64,000 nucleotides of DNA from SIG480 sp045636865 (GCA_045636865.1 JAZTYJ010000004.1:62001-126000); one strand, 5' to 3'; shown: positions 8,409 to 17,805, counted from the first letter of the stretch. The notes: generated by a model not told the origin, from the letters alone. Numbers and translations: made by a program.

Positions 8409-8483
8409 AAAACGTTTTACTTTTTTGAGAAAACTTGTTGACAAACGTGCCAAAAACAGTATAATGAACTTAAAAAACGTTGT
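8409..8483 (+). promoter_or_regulatory. Promoter with two LacI-type operator palindromes
   Basis: TTGACA (8438-8443) and TATAAT (8460-8465), 16 bp apart. A perfect palindrome AAAACGTTTT lies upstream at 8409-8418, and an 8/10 match AAAACGTTGT lies at about +1 (8474-8483). The two centres are 65 bp apart. The same palindrome is at 12105-12118 before the GH88 gene. A central CG with A/T-rich arms is typical of LacI-family operators; the regulator itself is not in this window. Confidence 0.65.
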
Positions 8484-8521
8484 ATTTGTGTAAATAAAGA
8501 ACTGATAAGGAGTTGGTAGAC

Positions 8522-10891
8522 GTGAGCAAAATTATCGCAAAAAACGGAAAAAGCGAGTATGTTATAGTTATCCCGAACAATGCACATATCGTAGAAAAAA
8601 CAGGTGCAGAGGAGCTTTTTGAATATCTTAAAAAAGCTCTCGGTGCTGAGCTTAAAACGGTCGAGGAAAAAGATGTATGCGGAAAAGGAATTTACATCGG
8701 AAGAACCGAATTTGCAGAGAAGTGCGGCATCCTCGGCAAGTCAAAGGAAAACTGGATTATGAAGATGGCGGGTGATAACCTTGTTCTCACCGGAGGAAAG
8801 GACACCGGAGATCGCGGAATCATATATTCGGTCTATCATTTTATCGAGGATGTGTTGGGCGTCAGATGGTGGTCTGCTTTTGAAGAGGATGTGCCGGAGC
8901 TTTCAGAGCTTGCACTTCCGGACGATTTTGAGAGAGAAGGAACTCCTGCATACACATACAGAAAACCGTATTTGCAGAAGGTGGGATATGACGGTTTTGC
9001 ATACCTTGCCCGCCACCGTGTCAATGCGATTTCCGCGATTGATGACAGCATTCCCGAAGGGAGACTTTCCGATGCTGTAAGAAAATACGGGGACGTTCTT
9101 GAGGCCGGCAGACCGCACCACGCCCACACGCTCGGCAAGCTCTTTCCCGTGGATAAGTATTTTGAGGAGCATCCCGACTGGTGGTCGTGGAACAGGGAAA
9201 AGGGAGAAAGACTGTCGCGCGGACAGTACTGCCTCACAAACGAAGGTTTTATAAAGGCGGTTGAGGATAAGTTTCTCGAATTTATCGAAGAGGATTTGAA
9301 ACTTTCGGAGGAGCTTGGTGTTGAGCTTCCGTGCTCGTATTCACTCGATCCGAATGACGTAAAGGGATATTCTTACTGTGAATGTGAAAAATGTCAGGCG
9401 ATAAGAGATAAATCGGGTCTCAGCGGATACATAGTATGGTTTGCAAACCGCGTTGTAAGGGATATCAACAAAAAGTATCCGTTTGTAAAGGTTCTCATAT
9501 CTCCGTATCTTGAGACTCTGCCGGTGCCGAAGGACGACACGGTCCCTGACAAGAATGTTGTTATTCGTATAGCGCATATTTACGAGGATATTTCGCGCGG
9601 AGTCAACGCTCCGACGAACAAGTTCTATCGTGACACCTTGAAAGGTTGGGCGGAGCGTTGCAAAAAAACGGGCGCGGAGCTTCGGACATACGAATACCTT
9701 TATAATATCATCACAAATTATCCGCTTCCGAGCTTCTTCGGGCTTAAAGACAAGATAAAGGGTGCGTATGACATAGGCGTTACGGGTATGTTCTGGGAAA
9801 CACAGAACTATTTTGCGGATTCTTGGGAAATCAACAAATATCTTGTTACGCATCTTATGGAGGATCCGAATCTTGATGATGTGGCTATGATAGATGACCT
9901 CGCGATGCGTTATTACGGTCCGGCGGGCGAATGCGTAAAAGAATATTTCAATCTCCTTAAAGAGGGGATGGATAAAACTATGCTCAAGGCATTTTGCTGT
10001 CTTGAACACAGCCCGTTTAACTATGTCGATTCAAAGATCGCAATCGAGGGAGAGCGGATTCTTGAAAAGGCATTTGCAAAAACTGACGGCGTGATGCCGT
10101 ATGCCGGAAGGGTTATGTGGCTCCGAAAACCGCTTGATGCAACCATTATATTTAAATATTTCGACTTAAAGGAAATGGCGGAGAGACAGGGCGAGAGATT
10201 CTTCTTCGACCGCGAGGTTTTAAGAGAACGAATCATAGCGGCACTTGAATGGAATAAAACAAGACCGGGCTTTGAGATTTATCACGGCGGATTTGACTAT
10301 GAGATAGATTATTTTAAAAACTTAAAGTTTGATGCAGAGCGAAAACAAAACATCCCCGAAGAGTTCAAGGACGTTCCGAAAGAGGATATCTATCAGTTCG
10401 AGATGAAGAATATGATAATGTTCGTCTCACCCGGAGTTGCGCGAGCATACGGACAGAGCGTTGTTGCGGATGACGGCGCACTCTCTGATGAGGTGCTGAA
10501 GCTCAGCTACGATGAGGGAACCGATGTCTGCTGGAACTACGAAAGATGCGCAACCTCGTTCTTTGCAGAGGAAAAGCGTCCGCTTCAGTTTGTGCTCCAG
10601 AGAGAAGATGAAGTAACGGAGACACTTGATCTTTACAAGGAAGATATGAAAGCGGGCTACAACGTTTACAAGGTGGGAAGCCTTTCGGGTATCAGAGGAT
10701 GTCCCAATGTCCGCGCGGCACTCTTTTCACACGACAACTTCTCGATAAACATTGGCGGACTTGCGGTAACCTTCCCGATGGAGTCCTGCGATGTTTACTT
10801 CAGGGTGAAATTCTCAGGCGAGGTATATGGCGGAGATGTAAAGGACGAAAACGCAATGTTCTTTGACCGTATGATTGTTATAAGAAAATAA
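8522..10891 (+). CDS. DUF4838 domain protein, likely intracellular carbohydrate-active
   Basis: 789 residues. The N-terminal part (about residues 1-125) resembles the alpha-glucuronidase N-terminal-like fold that often precedes DUF4838: GAEELFEYLKKALGAE, GIYIGRTEF, and GIIYSVYHFIEDVLGVRWW. The DUF4838 region follows, with a CECEKCQ cysteine cluster near residue 284 and many aromatic residues. There is no signal peptide, so it acts in the cytoplasm. Start GTG at 8522 is chosen because AAGGAG (8507-8512) lies nine bases upstream; TTG at 8513 abuts that site. The shared operator and the convergent GH88 gene suggest a role in degrading a uronic-acid-containing oligosaccharide, but no activity can be stated. 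Confidence 0.78.
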   Translation: MSKIIAKNGKSEYVIVIPNNAHIVEKTGAEELFEYLKKALGAELKTVEEKDVCGKGIYIGRTEFAEKCGILGKSKENWIMKMAGDNLVLTGGKDTGDRGIIYSVYHFIEDVLGVRWWSAFEEDVPELSELALPDDFEREGTPAYTYRKPYLQKVGYDGFAYLARHRVNAISAIDDSIPEGRLSDAVRKYGDVLEAGRPHHAHTLGKLFPVDKYFEEHPDWWSWNREKGERLSRGQYCLTNEGFIKAVEDKFLEFIEEDLKLSEELGVELPCSYSLDPNDVKGYSYCECEKCQAIRDKSGLSGYIVWFANRVVRDINKKYPFVKVLISPYLETLPVPKDDTVPDKNVVIRIAHIYEDISRGVNAPTNKFYRDTLKGWAERCKKTGAELRTYEYLYNIITNYPLPSFFGLKDKIKGAYDIGVTGMFWETQNYFADSWEINKYLVTHLMEDPNLDDVAMIDDLAMRYYGPAGECVKEYFNLLKEGMDKTMLKAFCCLEHSPFNYVDSKIAIEGERILEKAFAKTDGVMPYAGRVMWLRKPLDATIIFKYFDLKEMAERQGERFFFDREVLRERIIAALEWNKTRPGFEIYHGGFDYEIDYFKNLKFDAERKQNIPEEFKDVPKEDIYQFEMKNMIMFVSPGVARAYGQSVVADDGALSDEVLKLSYDEGTDVCWNYERCATSFFAEEKRPLQFVLQREDEVTETLDLYKEDMKAGYNVYKVGSLSGIRGCPNVRAALFSHDNFSINIGGLAVTFPMESCDVYFRVKFSGEVYGGDVKDENAMFFDRMIVIRK

Positions 10892-10892
10892 T

Positions 10893-10922
10893 AAAAAAGC
10901 CAACCGACAGGTTGGCTTTTTT
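10893..10922. terminator. Bidirectional terminator between DUF4838 and GH88 genes
   Basis: AAAAAAGCCAACC, GACA loop, and the complementary arm to 10922; A-run and T-run on the two sides serve both convergent genes. Confidence 0.92.
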
Positions 10923-10929
10923 AATTTAA

Positions 10930-12087
10930 CTATTTTTCGTTGTGAACAACAAACTTTCCGTCGTTGCCATGGATTTTCATAAGTGCTTCTACGAGATAGT
11001 AGTCACCGAAGATGTAAGGGTTGTGAATGCTGTTCGGTGAATGATATGTTCCTGAACTGTTGTTGAGGAGAATGAGGTTTTCGTCCTCGTTGAAGTCGCA
11101 ATTTTCTTCAAGGACACGGAGATAGTCCATAGCTGCGCGGTGATAGATGTCAGACTCCAAATCGTCAACGACGTTTGCAAGCTCCAAAAGTCCGCAAGCT
11201 GCGATTGCTGCAGCAGATGCGTCATAGTAAAGCGGCTCACGGGGCTGACGGAAGTCCATAAGCGGAAGTTTCCCTTTTTCGACGTTTGCGATAAAGTAGT
11301 GAGCGCATCTCTTTGCCGTGTCGAGGTATTCCTGCTTTCCGGAATTCAAGTATTCAAGAGTAAAGCCGTAGAGTGCCCAGGTCTGACCTCTTGCCCAGGA
11401 TGAACCTGATGCATAACCCTGACCGTAAGGAGTGTCAAGAACATCGCCTGTTTCGGGGTCGTAGTCAACAATGTGGTGAGATGAACCGTCCGGACGGATA
11501 AAGGTTTCCATAACGCGGTCTGCGTGAGCGCGAGCGATGTTTGAAAAGCGGACGTCCGGCTCAACACTGTAACGTGCCGCCCACTCAAGAATCGGGATGT
11601 TGAGCATACAGTCAACTATTGAGAAGTACGGACCGCACCAGCTCTTGGGCCATGCGCGGATTGTGTTTGTAGCGGGATTGAAGCGGGAAGCGAGAACAGA
11701 CGCTGCGATATAAGCGCGCTTGCGTGAGGTTTCGTTTCCTGTTATTTTGTAGTTTGCAACTGATGTAAGGCTCCACATAAAGCCTACATCGTGATGGAGA
11801 CCTTCGAAATTTTCAAAGAAGCAGGTGTCCATCTGTGCTTCGCAGCTCTCAGCTATTTTGCGGAATTTTTCATCGCCTGTTTTTATATACATAAGCCACA
11901 TGATTCCTGGCCAGTAACCGTTAACCCAGTTGGTGATGAAGTTTTTGTCGCCATAGGGGTACCACGTGCCGGTGGATCCATCGGTCCACGGAAATGCATC
12001 GCCGATTTTATCGGCCATAAAGCTTACCTTTTTAGTTACCTTTTCTAAAAACTCAGCGGCGAATTGTTTATCTTTTTCTGTCAACAT
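10930..12087 (-). CDS. GH88 unsaturated glucuronyl hydrolase
   Basis: 385 residues, no signal peptide. It has the two catalytic-type aspartates of GH88: D100 in HHDVGFMW and D159 in IVDCMLN, 59 residues apart as in characterised enzymes, plus GYASGSSWARGQTWALYGF. GH88 enzymes remove 4,5-unsaturated uronic acid from the end of lyase-made oligosaccharides in the cytoplasm. Start ATG at 12087 follows GGAGAG. Transcription starts at a promoter overlapping a palindromic operator (12105-12153). A shortened homologue is found at 44947-45324. The identity of the oligosaccharide (glycosaminoglycan, xanthan, gellan or pectin type) cannot be told from sequence. Confidence 0.9.
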   Translation of the reverse strand: MLTEKDKQFAAEFLEKVTKKVSFMADKIGDAFPWTDGSTGTWYPYGDKNFITNWVNGYWPGIMWLMYIKTGDEKFRKIAESCEAQMDTCFFENFEGLHHDVGFMWSLTSVANYKITGNETSRKRAYIAASVLASRFNPATNTIRAWPKSWCGPYFSIVDCMLNIPILEWAARYSVEPDVRFSNIARAHADRVMETFIRPDGSSHHIVDYDPETGDVLDTPYGQGYASGSSWARGQTWALYGFTLEYLNSGKQEYLDTAKRCAHYFIANVEKGKLPLMDFRQPREPLYYDASAAAIAACGLLELANVVDDLESDIYHRAAMDYLRVLEENCDFNEDENLILLNNSSGTYHSPNSIHNPYIFGDYYLVEALMKIHGNDGKFVVHNEK

Positions 12088-12104
12088 CGCTTATCTCTCC
12101 TTTG

Positions 12105-12153
12105 ATAAAACGTTTTATGGTTACAGTATAACAGAAGTTTTTTATAAAATCAA
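12105..12153 (-). promoter_or_regulatory. GH88 promoter with 14-bp palindromic operator
   Basis: On the minus strand: TTGATT (12153-12148), 17 bp, TATACT (12130-12125), then a perfect 14-bp palindrome ATAAAACGTTTTAT at 12105-12118, lying at the transcription start where a bound repressor would block initiation. It shares its 10-base core with the site at 8409. Confidence 0.7.
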
Positions 12154-12165
12154 TAACAAAGGACG

Positions 12166-12192
12166 AAAAAGCGATAGGATTTCACCTATCGC
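12166..12192 (-). terminator. Terminator of the efflux/SLH operon
   Basis: GCGATAGG (12171-12178) pairs with CCTATCGC (12185-12192). On the minus strand the T-run is at 12170-12166, so it ends the SLH gene transcript. Confidence 0.8.
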
Positions 12193-12206
12193 CTTTCTGA
12201 TAAAAG

Positions 12207-14081
12207 CTATTTGAGATAGATTATGCGAATAAGTCCACCTGCCGACTGGATATCGTCGTAGTAAATCCAGATATTTCCGTCATATGAAACAGCTTCATCA
12301 AGAGACACCTTGATTTTGTTGTCTCCGACGATCTTGTAGACAAGAACGCTTGACGAAATTTTGTGTTTTACTCCGCTTTTGAGGGTTACATATTCGGGCG
12401 TGATGAGGGAAATACCCTCGGCGCGTGTGAGGTTTTTTGCGCCAACCAATTCACCGTCTCTGTAATAGAACACCGCAGGACCTTCGGTGAGCGAAACAAG
12501 ACTGCGATTGAAATTTGTGCTTCCGCGTGTTCCGTTTATATCGTAGGAGTAATGCCTTGCGGTTGTCTGCGTGTTGCCGTTACTGTCTGTTTGTGAAGAC
12601 TGCGTTATGCCGGTTATGAGTCCGTATTTGTGCATATCGCCCGTAACGTTCTTGAGGATTATGCCGTCAATGACTCCCGATGAGTTTTTGGAAGCAAGAA
12701 GCACGGATGAGGATGAAATGTTCACTCCGTCAAGCCGTGAGAGTGTCGGGAAGATTATGTTGCCGTTGTCGTCGATTTCAATTATTTTTACATTCTTTGC
12801 AATCGGAGTCTTTCCTATGAGATAAGCATCGTAATTGACATATCCCGATATATTGCTTCCGCCCGAGTTGTACGATGAGATGCGACCGGTTGTGTAATCG
12901 TATGAAACCGCGCGGCCAACATATGTTGTCGAGTTGGTAGACTGCTCAATGTCGATGGAGCTTCCGTCGGGAGTGAGGATTGTTGCGTAATAGCCGGTAG
13001 CTTTTGTGCCGTCGGATGCGGTTGTTGTTTTTGAGTTAACGGCGGTAACAACGCCTATAAATGAGGAGTAAAGTTCGGATGCATTATATGCGTCACAGAC
13101 CTTGCTATTTTTATCGAGGAGCATTGTGACCGTTTCGCCGTTTTCGATGCCGTCAAGACCGAATGCCCGCTGTGCAGCATAATAGGTGAGGGGATATACC
13201 ACTCCCGAAACAGTTACTGACGTAGGAGCTTCCTTATTCGGGGAGATGTCGCTTACAATTCCGGAAACCTTCTTTGAGTATGCCCAGATTGAGGAGCTTT
13301 TCTTGCTGTAATAAATGACGTCGTAATTCTGGATATCGGAAAGAGTTGCGCTTTGTCCGTTGCGGTAAACTCTTGCAGAAGTCGGGAAGCCGAGAGAAGA
13401 AACCGTGCCGGGTTTAACGGTTACGGGACCTGTCACGTTATCGGAAAATACGTCTGAGATCGTCAGGAGCTCACTTGAAGGTGTGTATCCGAGAGAAACG
13501 GCATAAATTGAGGTCTCGCCCTTTTTCGGCGTGTTGAGGAAGTTATAGACAAGTTTTGCCATTTCGCTTCTCATAAGAGGTGAGCCCTGAAAGGTTGTCA
13601 GACCTTCTGTAAGACCGATGTCCTCGGCTTTTGCAATCTGACCGTAAGGATACCCGCCTGTGTAATCTTCGTTTGAGTATCCTAAAAGACGAAGGATTGC
13701 AGAAAGTGCCTCTTCGAAAAGAACGCTCCGGTCAGGTCGGAAGGTTCCGTCCGAATAACCGGTCATAAATTTGTTTTTTGAAGCAACGCTGACATACGGA
13801 GCGCTCCAATGCGTGAAGAGAACATCGGGAAAGGGCGAAATTCTTGAGCTTGAGGTTGCAACTCCGCGGTATTTTGATGAAGTAACAAGGATCTTTGAAA
13901 GTGCGGCACGCGTCACATATTGTGCCTCGTTGAAGTTGCCGCTTGCGTCATATGTCATAATCCCCATAACGTCGAGTATGGATTCTATATCGTCGTCTGC
14001 CGGCATATTTGTTGCGCCTGCAAAAGAAAACAGTGAGAGAATGGTGCAGATTAAAAGGATTACTGAAATTATTTTCTTCAT
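12207..14081 (-). CDS. S-layer homology (SLH) domain secreted protein
   Basis: 624 residues with a clear signal peptide (KKIISVILLICTILSLFSF, cleavage near AGA). Three SLH-type repeats fill about residues 28-190, including FPDVLFTHWSAPYV, GYSDGTFRPDRSVLFEEAL and a third ending MRSEMAKLVYNFLNT. SLH repeats bind cell-wall secondary polymers. The remaining 430 residues are rich in Ser, Thr, Gly and Val with a beta-sheet pattern and no recognised enzyme motif. It lies 27 bp after the MacB permease gene and reads as the last gene of that operon, followed by a terminator. Confidence 0.88.
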   Translation of the reverse strand: MKKIISVILLICTILSLFSFAGATNMPADDDIESILDVMGIMTYDASGNFNEAQYVTRAALSKILVTSSKYRGVATSSSRISPFPDVLFTHWSAPYVSVASKNKFMTGYSDGTFRPDRSVLFEEALSAILRLLGYSNEDYTGGYPYGQIAKAEDIGLTEGLTTFQGSPLMRSEMAKLVYNFLNTPKKGETSIYAVSLGYTPSSELLTISDVFSDNVTGPVTVKPGTVSSLGFPTSARVYRNGQSATLSDIQNYDVIYYSKKSSSIWAYSKKVSGIVSDISPNKEAPTSVTVSGVVYPLTYYAAQRAFGLDGIENGETVTMLLDKNSKVCDAYNASELYSSFIGVVTAVNSKTTTASDGTKATGYYATILTPDGSSIDIEQSTNSTTYVGRAVSYDYTTGRISSYNSGGSNISGYVNYDAYLIGKTPIAKNVKIIEIDDNGNIIFPTLSRLDGVNISSSSVLLASKNSSGVIDGIILKNVTGDMHKYGLITGITQSSQTDSNGNTQTTARHYSYDINGTRGSTNFNRSLVSLTEGPAVFYYRDGELVGAKNLTRAEGISLITPEYVTLKSGVKHKISSSVLVYKIVGDNKIKVSLDEAVSYDGNIWIYYDDIQSAGGLIRIIYLK

Positions 14082-14108
14082 GGTAGATTCTCCTTATACA
14101 AAGTAACG

Positions 14109-15287
14109 TTAGTCGTGTCGCAGGGCATCAATGGGATTTAGCTTTGAAGCTTTTGCGGCAGGAAAATATCCGAAAAGAATGCCGATAAGAACGGATACCG
14201 AAAAAGAAAGGAAAACTGCAGAGAAGGAAACTCCGCCGGAAACGCCGAGGAGATTTGCCAGAATCATCGTCAGTATCCATCCGAAGATGATTCCGATAAT
14301 TCCCCCGAGACCGCTTGTAATCGTAGCTTCGATTACGAACTGCGAAAGTATATCGCGCCGTTTTCCTCCGATAGCCTTTCGGATGCCGATTTCGCGTGTT
14401 CGCTCGGTAACGGATACGAGCATAATGTTCATTATTCCGATGCCGCCGACAAGAAGTGAAATTGCGGCGATTCCCGCAAGAACGAGGGAAAGGCTGTTTG
14501 TGAGCTCTGTTATGCTGTCGACGAGTTCGCCGAGGTTTGAAACGTTGTATGCATCCTCGTCTTCAAATTCTTCAAAGAGATAATCGTTTAAAAGCTCTTT
14601 TGCATCTTCGATTTTTTCGGAATCCTTTGCAACAAAGGTGTAGCTTCCGATTCTTGCGTTTCTCGCAAGACGCGAGGCAGAGGAATACGGGATTATAACC
14701 ATATTGTCTGTGCTTGTTTCAGTGCTGTCGCCCTCTTCTTCTAAAACACCGACAACCGTGTATGGAGAACCGTTGATTTTTATCATATTGTCAATCGGAT
14801 CGGATGTCCCGAAAAGCTCGTTTGCGACGTATGTACCGATAACGCAGACGTAATTGCGGTTTACCGTATCGATATATGACAGGAAACGTCCGTTTGAAAC
14901 TGCATGGTCCTTGATTTTTGCATAGTCCTCATTCGCGCCGTAAACCTGTGATGAGATGTTGTTTGAGCTGTATTTAACGGTGGCTCCGGAAATTGTTATC
15001 AGGGGAGTTGCTGCGGTGAAGAGGTCGGGGTTATCGTAGGCGAGAGAAATCATATCCTCTGCCTTTATGTTCATATTGCCGCCTCGCCCCGAGAGGGAGA
15101 CGGTTATGTTGTTTGTTCCGATGGAGTCAAAGGTTGAAACCATATCGTTTGAAAAGCCCTGAACAACGCTGACGAGAGTAATAACCGATGCAATACCTAT
15201 GATGACGCCGAGCATTGTGAGAAAAGAGCGCATCTTGTTTCCGAGGATGCTTTTCATAGCGAGCTTTAAAGACTGTTGTATATTCAT
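14109..15287 (-). CDS. MacB-type ABC transporter permease
   Basis: 392 residues. An N-terminal helix (MRSFLTMLGVIIGIASVITLVSV) is followed by a MacB-PCD extracellular domain (about residues 45-240) and three C-terminal helices of the FtsX fold containing VGGIGIMNIMLVSVTERTREIGIRKA, the family signature. It should act with the ATPase (15302) and adaptor (15997) as a tripartite-like efflux or mechanotransduction pump at the cell surface. Substrate unknown. Confidence 0.93.
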   Translation of the reverse strand: MNIQQSLKLAMKSILGNKMRSFLTMLGVIIGIASVITLVSVVQGFSNDMVSTFDSIGTNNITVSLSGRGGNMNIKAEDMISLAYDNPDLFTAATPLITISGATVKYSSNNISSQVYGANEDYAKIKDHAVSNGRFLSYIDTVNRNYVCVIGTYVANELFGTSDPIDNMIKINGSPYTVVGVLEEEGDSTETSTDNMVIIPYSSASRLARNARIGSYTFVAKDSEKIEDAKELLNDYLFEEFEDEDAYNVSNLGELVDSITELTNSLSLVLAGIAAISLLVGGIGIMNIMLVSVTERTREIGIRKAIGGKRRDILSQFVIEATITSGLGGIIGIIFGWILTMILANLLGVSGGVSFSAVFLSFSVSVLIGILFGYFPAAKASKLNPIDALRHD

Positions 15288-15301
15288 ATAAAAGCACCCT
15301 C

Positions 15302-16000
15302 CTATTCAAGGTTCTGGAGCTTCGGGGCGTTTGGTTCATCCGAAACTATCTTGCCGTCGTGAATTCTGATTATTCGCTTTGCGCATTCGGCAATCTGCAT
15401 ATCGTGGGTGATGAGAATGACGGTTTTACCGTCTTCGTGAAGGCTCATAAGAAACTTCATAACGTCGCGTCCCGTTTTTGAATCGAGTGCACCCGTCGGC
15501 TCGTCCGCGAGAATCACAGGTGGATTTGCGGCAAGAGCGCGTGCTATTGAAACGCGCTGTTGCTGACCGCCTGATAGTTGGTTTGGCATATGATGGCATC
15601 TGTCGTCAAGACCGACACGGCGCAGAGCTTCAAGCGCCTTTTCTTTTCTTTCTCTTGCAGAAAGTCCCTGATAAATCAAAGGGAGTTCGACGTTCTCAAG
15701 AATGTTTATCTTTGAGATAAGGTTATACTGCTGAAAAACAAAACCGAGAGTTTTGTTGCGTATTTCGGCGAGTGCATTGTCGGAAAGTGTTGAAACGTCT
15801 GTGCCGTTCAGTTTATATGTGCCTGAGGTCGGCACGTCAAGTGCACCGATTATGTTCATGCAGGTGGATTTGCCCGAACCTGATTTGCCGACTATTGCGA
15901 CAAACTCGCCCTTTGATATGCGAAACGATATTCCGTCAAGTGCGCGAACCTCGTTTTCGCCTTCGTCGTAGATTTTATAAACATCCAAAAGCTCTATCAT
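15302..16000 (-). CDS. MacB/LolD-type ABC transporter ATPase
   Basis: 232 residues. Walker A GKSGSGKST, Q-loop FVFQQYNLI, signature LSGGQQQRVSIARAL, Walker B VILADEPTGALD and H-loop ITHD are all in place. It has the length and sequence of LolD/MacB-class ATPases that drive FtsX-type permeases. It overlaps the adaptor gene by 4 bases and lies 14 bp before the permease gene. Confidence 0.96.
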   Translation of the reverse strand: MIELLDVYKIYDEGENEVRALDGISFRISKGEFVAIVGKSGSGKSTCMNIIGALDVPTSGTYKLNGTDVSTLSDNALAEIRNKTLGFVFQQYNLISKINILENVELPLIYQGLSARERKEKALEALRRVGLDDRCHHMPNQLSGGQQQRVSIARALAANPPVILADEPTGALDSKTGRDVMKFLMSLHEDGKTVILITHDMQIAECAKRIIRIHDGKIVSDEPNAPKLQNLE

Positions 16001-17769
16001 CGCATACCTCCGCCGCTTGGTATACCGCTGCGGCCTGTGCCGCCGCTCGGCATACCACCGCTCGGCATACCACCACTCGGCATTCCGCTTGGCATTCTGC
16101 TTGGCATTCCGCTGCCCATACCGCCAAAGCCTGCAAAGCCTGCTTCTGCCTGGGATGTGTTCTTGAGAACGGGGATGTATATGATATCGCCCTCTGAAAG
16201 ACCGCTTGTTATTTCAATATAATCGTCATTTGCTTCTCCCGTTGCAACCTTTACATATTTGTATCCGTCGGGAGCTTCGGGCATACGTATTACGTTTTTG
16301 TCTTTGTTGTTCTTGCCTTTATCGTTGCCTTTGTCTTCGTTTGCTTTTTCTTCTTCAGAAGCTTTGCCGTCGTCCTTTACAAGAACGAGGTTTCCTCTTG
16401 AGACGGCGTTCTGGGGGATTACAAGGACATCCTCTGCGTTACTTATCATAATTTCTGCATTTACGTTCATGCCGGGAAGGAGCCCTTCGTACTCGGAAAT
16501 CACGACGGTTATGGGATAAACCGTAACGCCGCTTGATGATGTGCCGATTATACTTACGGTGTCAACAATGCCTTCGAATTCTGCGTTGGGAAGAGCGTCT
16601 GCTGTGATTTTTACTGTCTGACCGACGGAAACATCCTTTATATAAAGCTCGTCAACCGACATTTCGAATGTGAGCTTTGACATATCTGCAACTATTGCAA
16701 GTGAGGACTTATTTCCGTCAAGGGTGTCGCCGCCTTTCATTGTTTTTGAAATTATCGTACCTGTTATGGGGGAGGTCAATGTATAGTCGTCGAGTTTCTC
16801 CATAAGGTCATCGAGTGAAAGCTTTGCGTTTTTGAGCGAGAGCTCGCTTGAGCGCATATCGGAATTCTGATTGGAGTCATAAATGTTGAGAAGCAGGCTT
16901 CCGTTTGTTATGTTGTCGCCTCTTGAATAAGAAAGATTTTCAACCTTTCCCGAAACCTTGGCGGTTATGATTTCAATATCGGAATTCTCAACTTCGCCGT
17001 AGTCGTTGCAGGCGTACGAGCCTACAATTGCGGTAACACTTTCACCGGGCAAAACCGCACCGGGATTTTTGAAGGTTATCTCAATGTCGGAAACTATTGC
17101 GCCCGACTCTGTTGCATAAGTGCCGGTTGCAACGTGTGAAACATATCCGCGGATTTCTTCGTTTCGCTCTTCGAGATAAACTGTCGCGCTCTGGTTTGCG
17201 TAAATGTTTTTCGCGTTTGAGGACAGGAACGGAATGCGTACCTTTATGTATTCGGAATTTTTGATTTCCGCAAGCTTTGTTCCGTTTGAAACCGAGTCGC
17301 CCTCTTTTACATAAAGCTCCGAGATGTATCCAGAAACAGGCGCGCGCACAGAACGGTTTGCGGTGTCTTCGTTGTGCTGATTGAGTTTGTTGTTATATGA
17401 AATAACCTGCTGCTCATAGCTTGCTTCCTGACGCTCAATGCTGTTCTGTGCAGATGAGGAGTCGATTATGTAGAGAATATCGTCTTTGTTGACGGTTGCA
17501 CCGAGTGTTACATAGTCTTCGAGGATTTCGCCCGTAACAATCGACTGGATTTCAAATTGCTCGTTTGGCTGAACGGTTCCGCTGCCCGTGACGGAAACGG
17601 CAATCTCGCCGCGCTCTACCGTGTAGGCTTCGTATTCTGCCTCGAGCTTTGCACCTTTGCCGGATGAGCACGAGGATAAAATCCAGAATAAGATGAGAAC
17701 GAAGACTAGCACGAGAGAAATCAGCGCAATGGTCTTCTTTTTTGTGAGTGTCGGAATTTTAAGCTTCAT
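15997..17769 (-). CDS. HlyD/RND-type efflux adaptor with Gly/Met/Pro/Ser-rich tail
   Basis: 590 residues, one N-terminal membrane helix (ALISLVLVFVLILFWILSS). Paired lipoyl/biotinyl-like half motifs (for example ILEDYVTLGATVNKDDILY and APVSGYISELYVKEGDSV) flank a short coiled coil, then a second lipoyl-like segment and beta-barrel domains typical of MacA-type adaptors. An acidic/basic linker (about residues 465-490) and a low-complexity C-terminus with repeats of MPSGG, MPSGM and MPSRM end the protein. First gene of the efflux operon. The tail is unusual for the family (see findings). Confidence 0.9.
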   Translation of the reverse strand: MKLKIPTLTKKKTIALISLVLVFVLILFWILSSCSSGKGAKLEAEYEAYTVERGEIAVSVTGSGTVQPNEQFEIQSIVTGEILEDYVTLGATVNKDDILYIIDSSSAQNSIERQEASYEQQVISYNNKLNQHNEDTANRSVRAPVSGYISELYVKEGDSVSNGTKLAEIKNSEYIKVRIPFLSSNAKNIYANQSATVYLEERNEEIRGYVSHVATGTYATESGAIVSDIEITFKNPGAVLPGESVTAIVGSYACNDYGEVENSDIEIITAKVSGKVENLSYSRGDNITNGSLLLNIYDSNQNSDMRSSELSLKNAKLSLDDLMEKLDDYTLTSPITGTIISKTMKGGDTLDGNKSSLAIVADMSKLTFEMSVDELYIKDVSVGQTVKITADALPNAEFEGIVDTVSIIGTSSSGVTVYPITVVISEYEGLLPGMNVNAEIMISNAEDVLVIPQNAVSRGNLVLVKDDGKASEEEKANEDKGNDKGKNNKDKNVIRMPEAPDGYKYVKVATGEANDDYIEITSGLSEGDIIYIPVLKNTSQAEAGFAGFGGMGSGMPSRMPSGMPSGGMPSGGMPSGGTGRSGIPSGGGMR

Positions 17770-17799
17770 TTTACAGACCTCCGCAGTTTTGTATTTTAC

Positions 17800-17805
17800 A
17801 GTATA
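17800..17805 (-). promoter_or_regulatory. Extended -10 promoter of the efflux operon
   Basis: On the minus strand TGATATACT gives an extended -10 (TGn before TATACT, 17805-17800), about 30 bp before the HlyD start. No good -35 is seen, as is common with extended -10 promoters. Confidence 0.45.

Noticed and set aside
8401..8420. CcpA cre site at the AAAACGTTTT palindrome
   Set aside because: The flanking bases needed for cre (TG...CA at fixed distance from the central CG) are absent here and at 12105; a LacI-type operator fits better.
9341..10009. 222-codon frame opposite the DUF4838 gene at 8522
   Set aside because: Antisense shadow of a coding region with clear codon periodicity on the plus strand; basic, cysteine-poor composition without domain.
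16037..16120. Short repeats near 16040-16115 as CRISPR or minisatellite
   Set aside because: They code for MPSGG-type repeats in frame within the adaptor gene; there are no unique spacers of fixed length.
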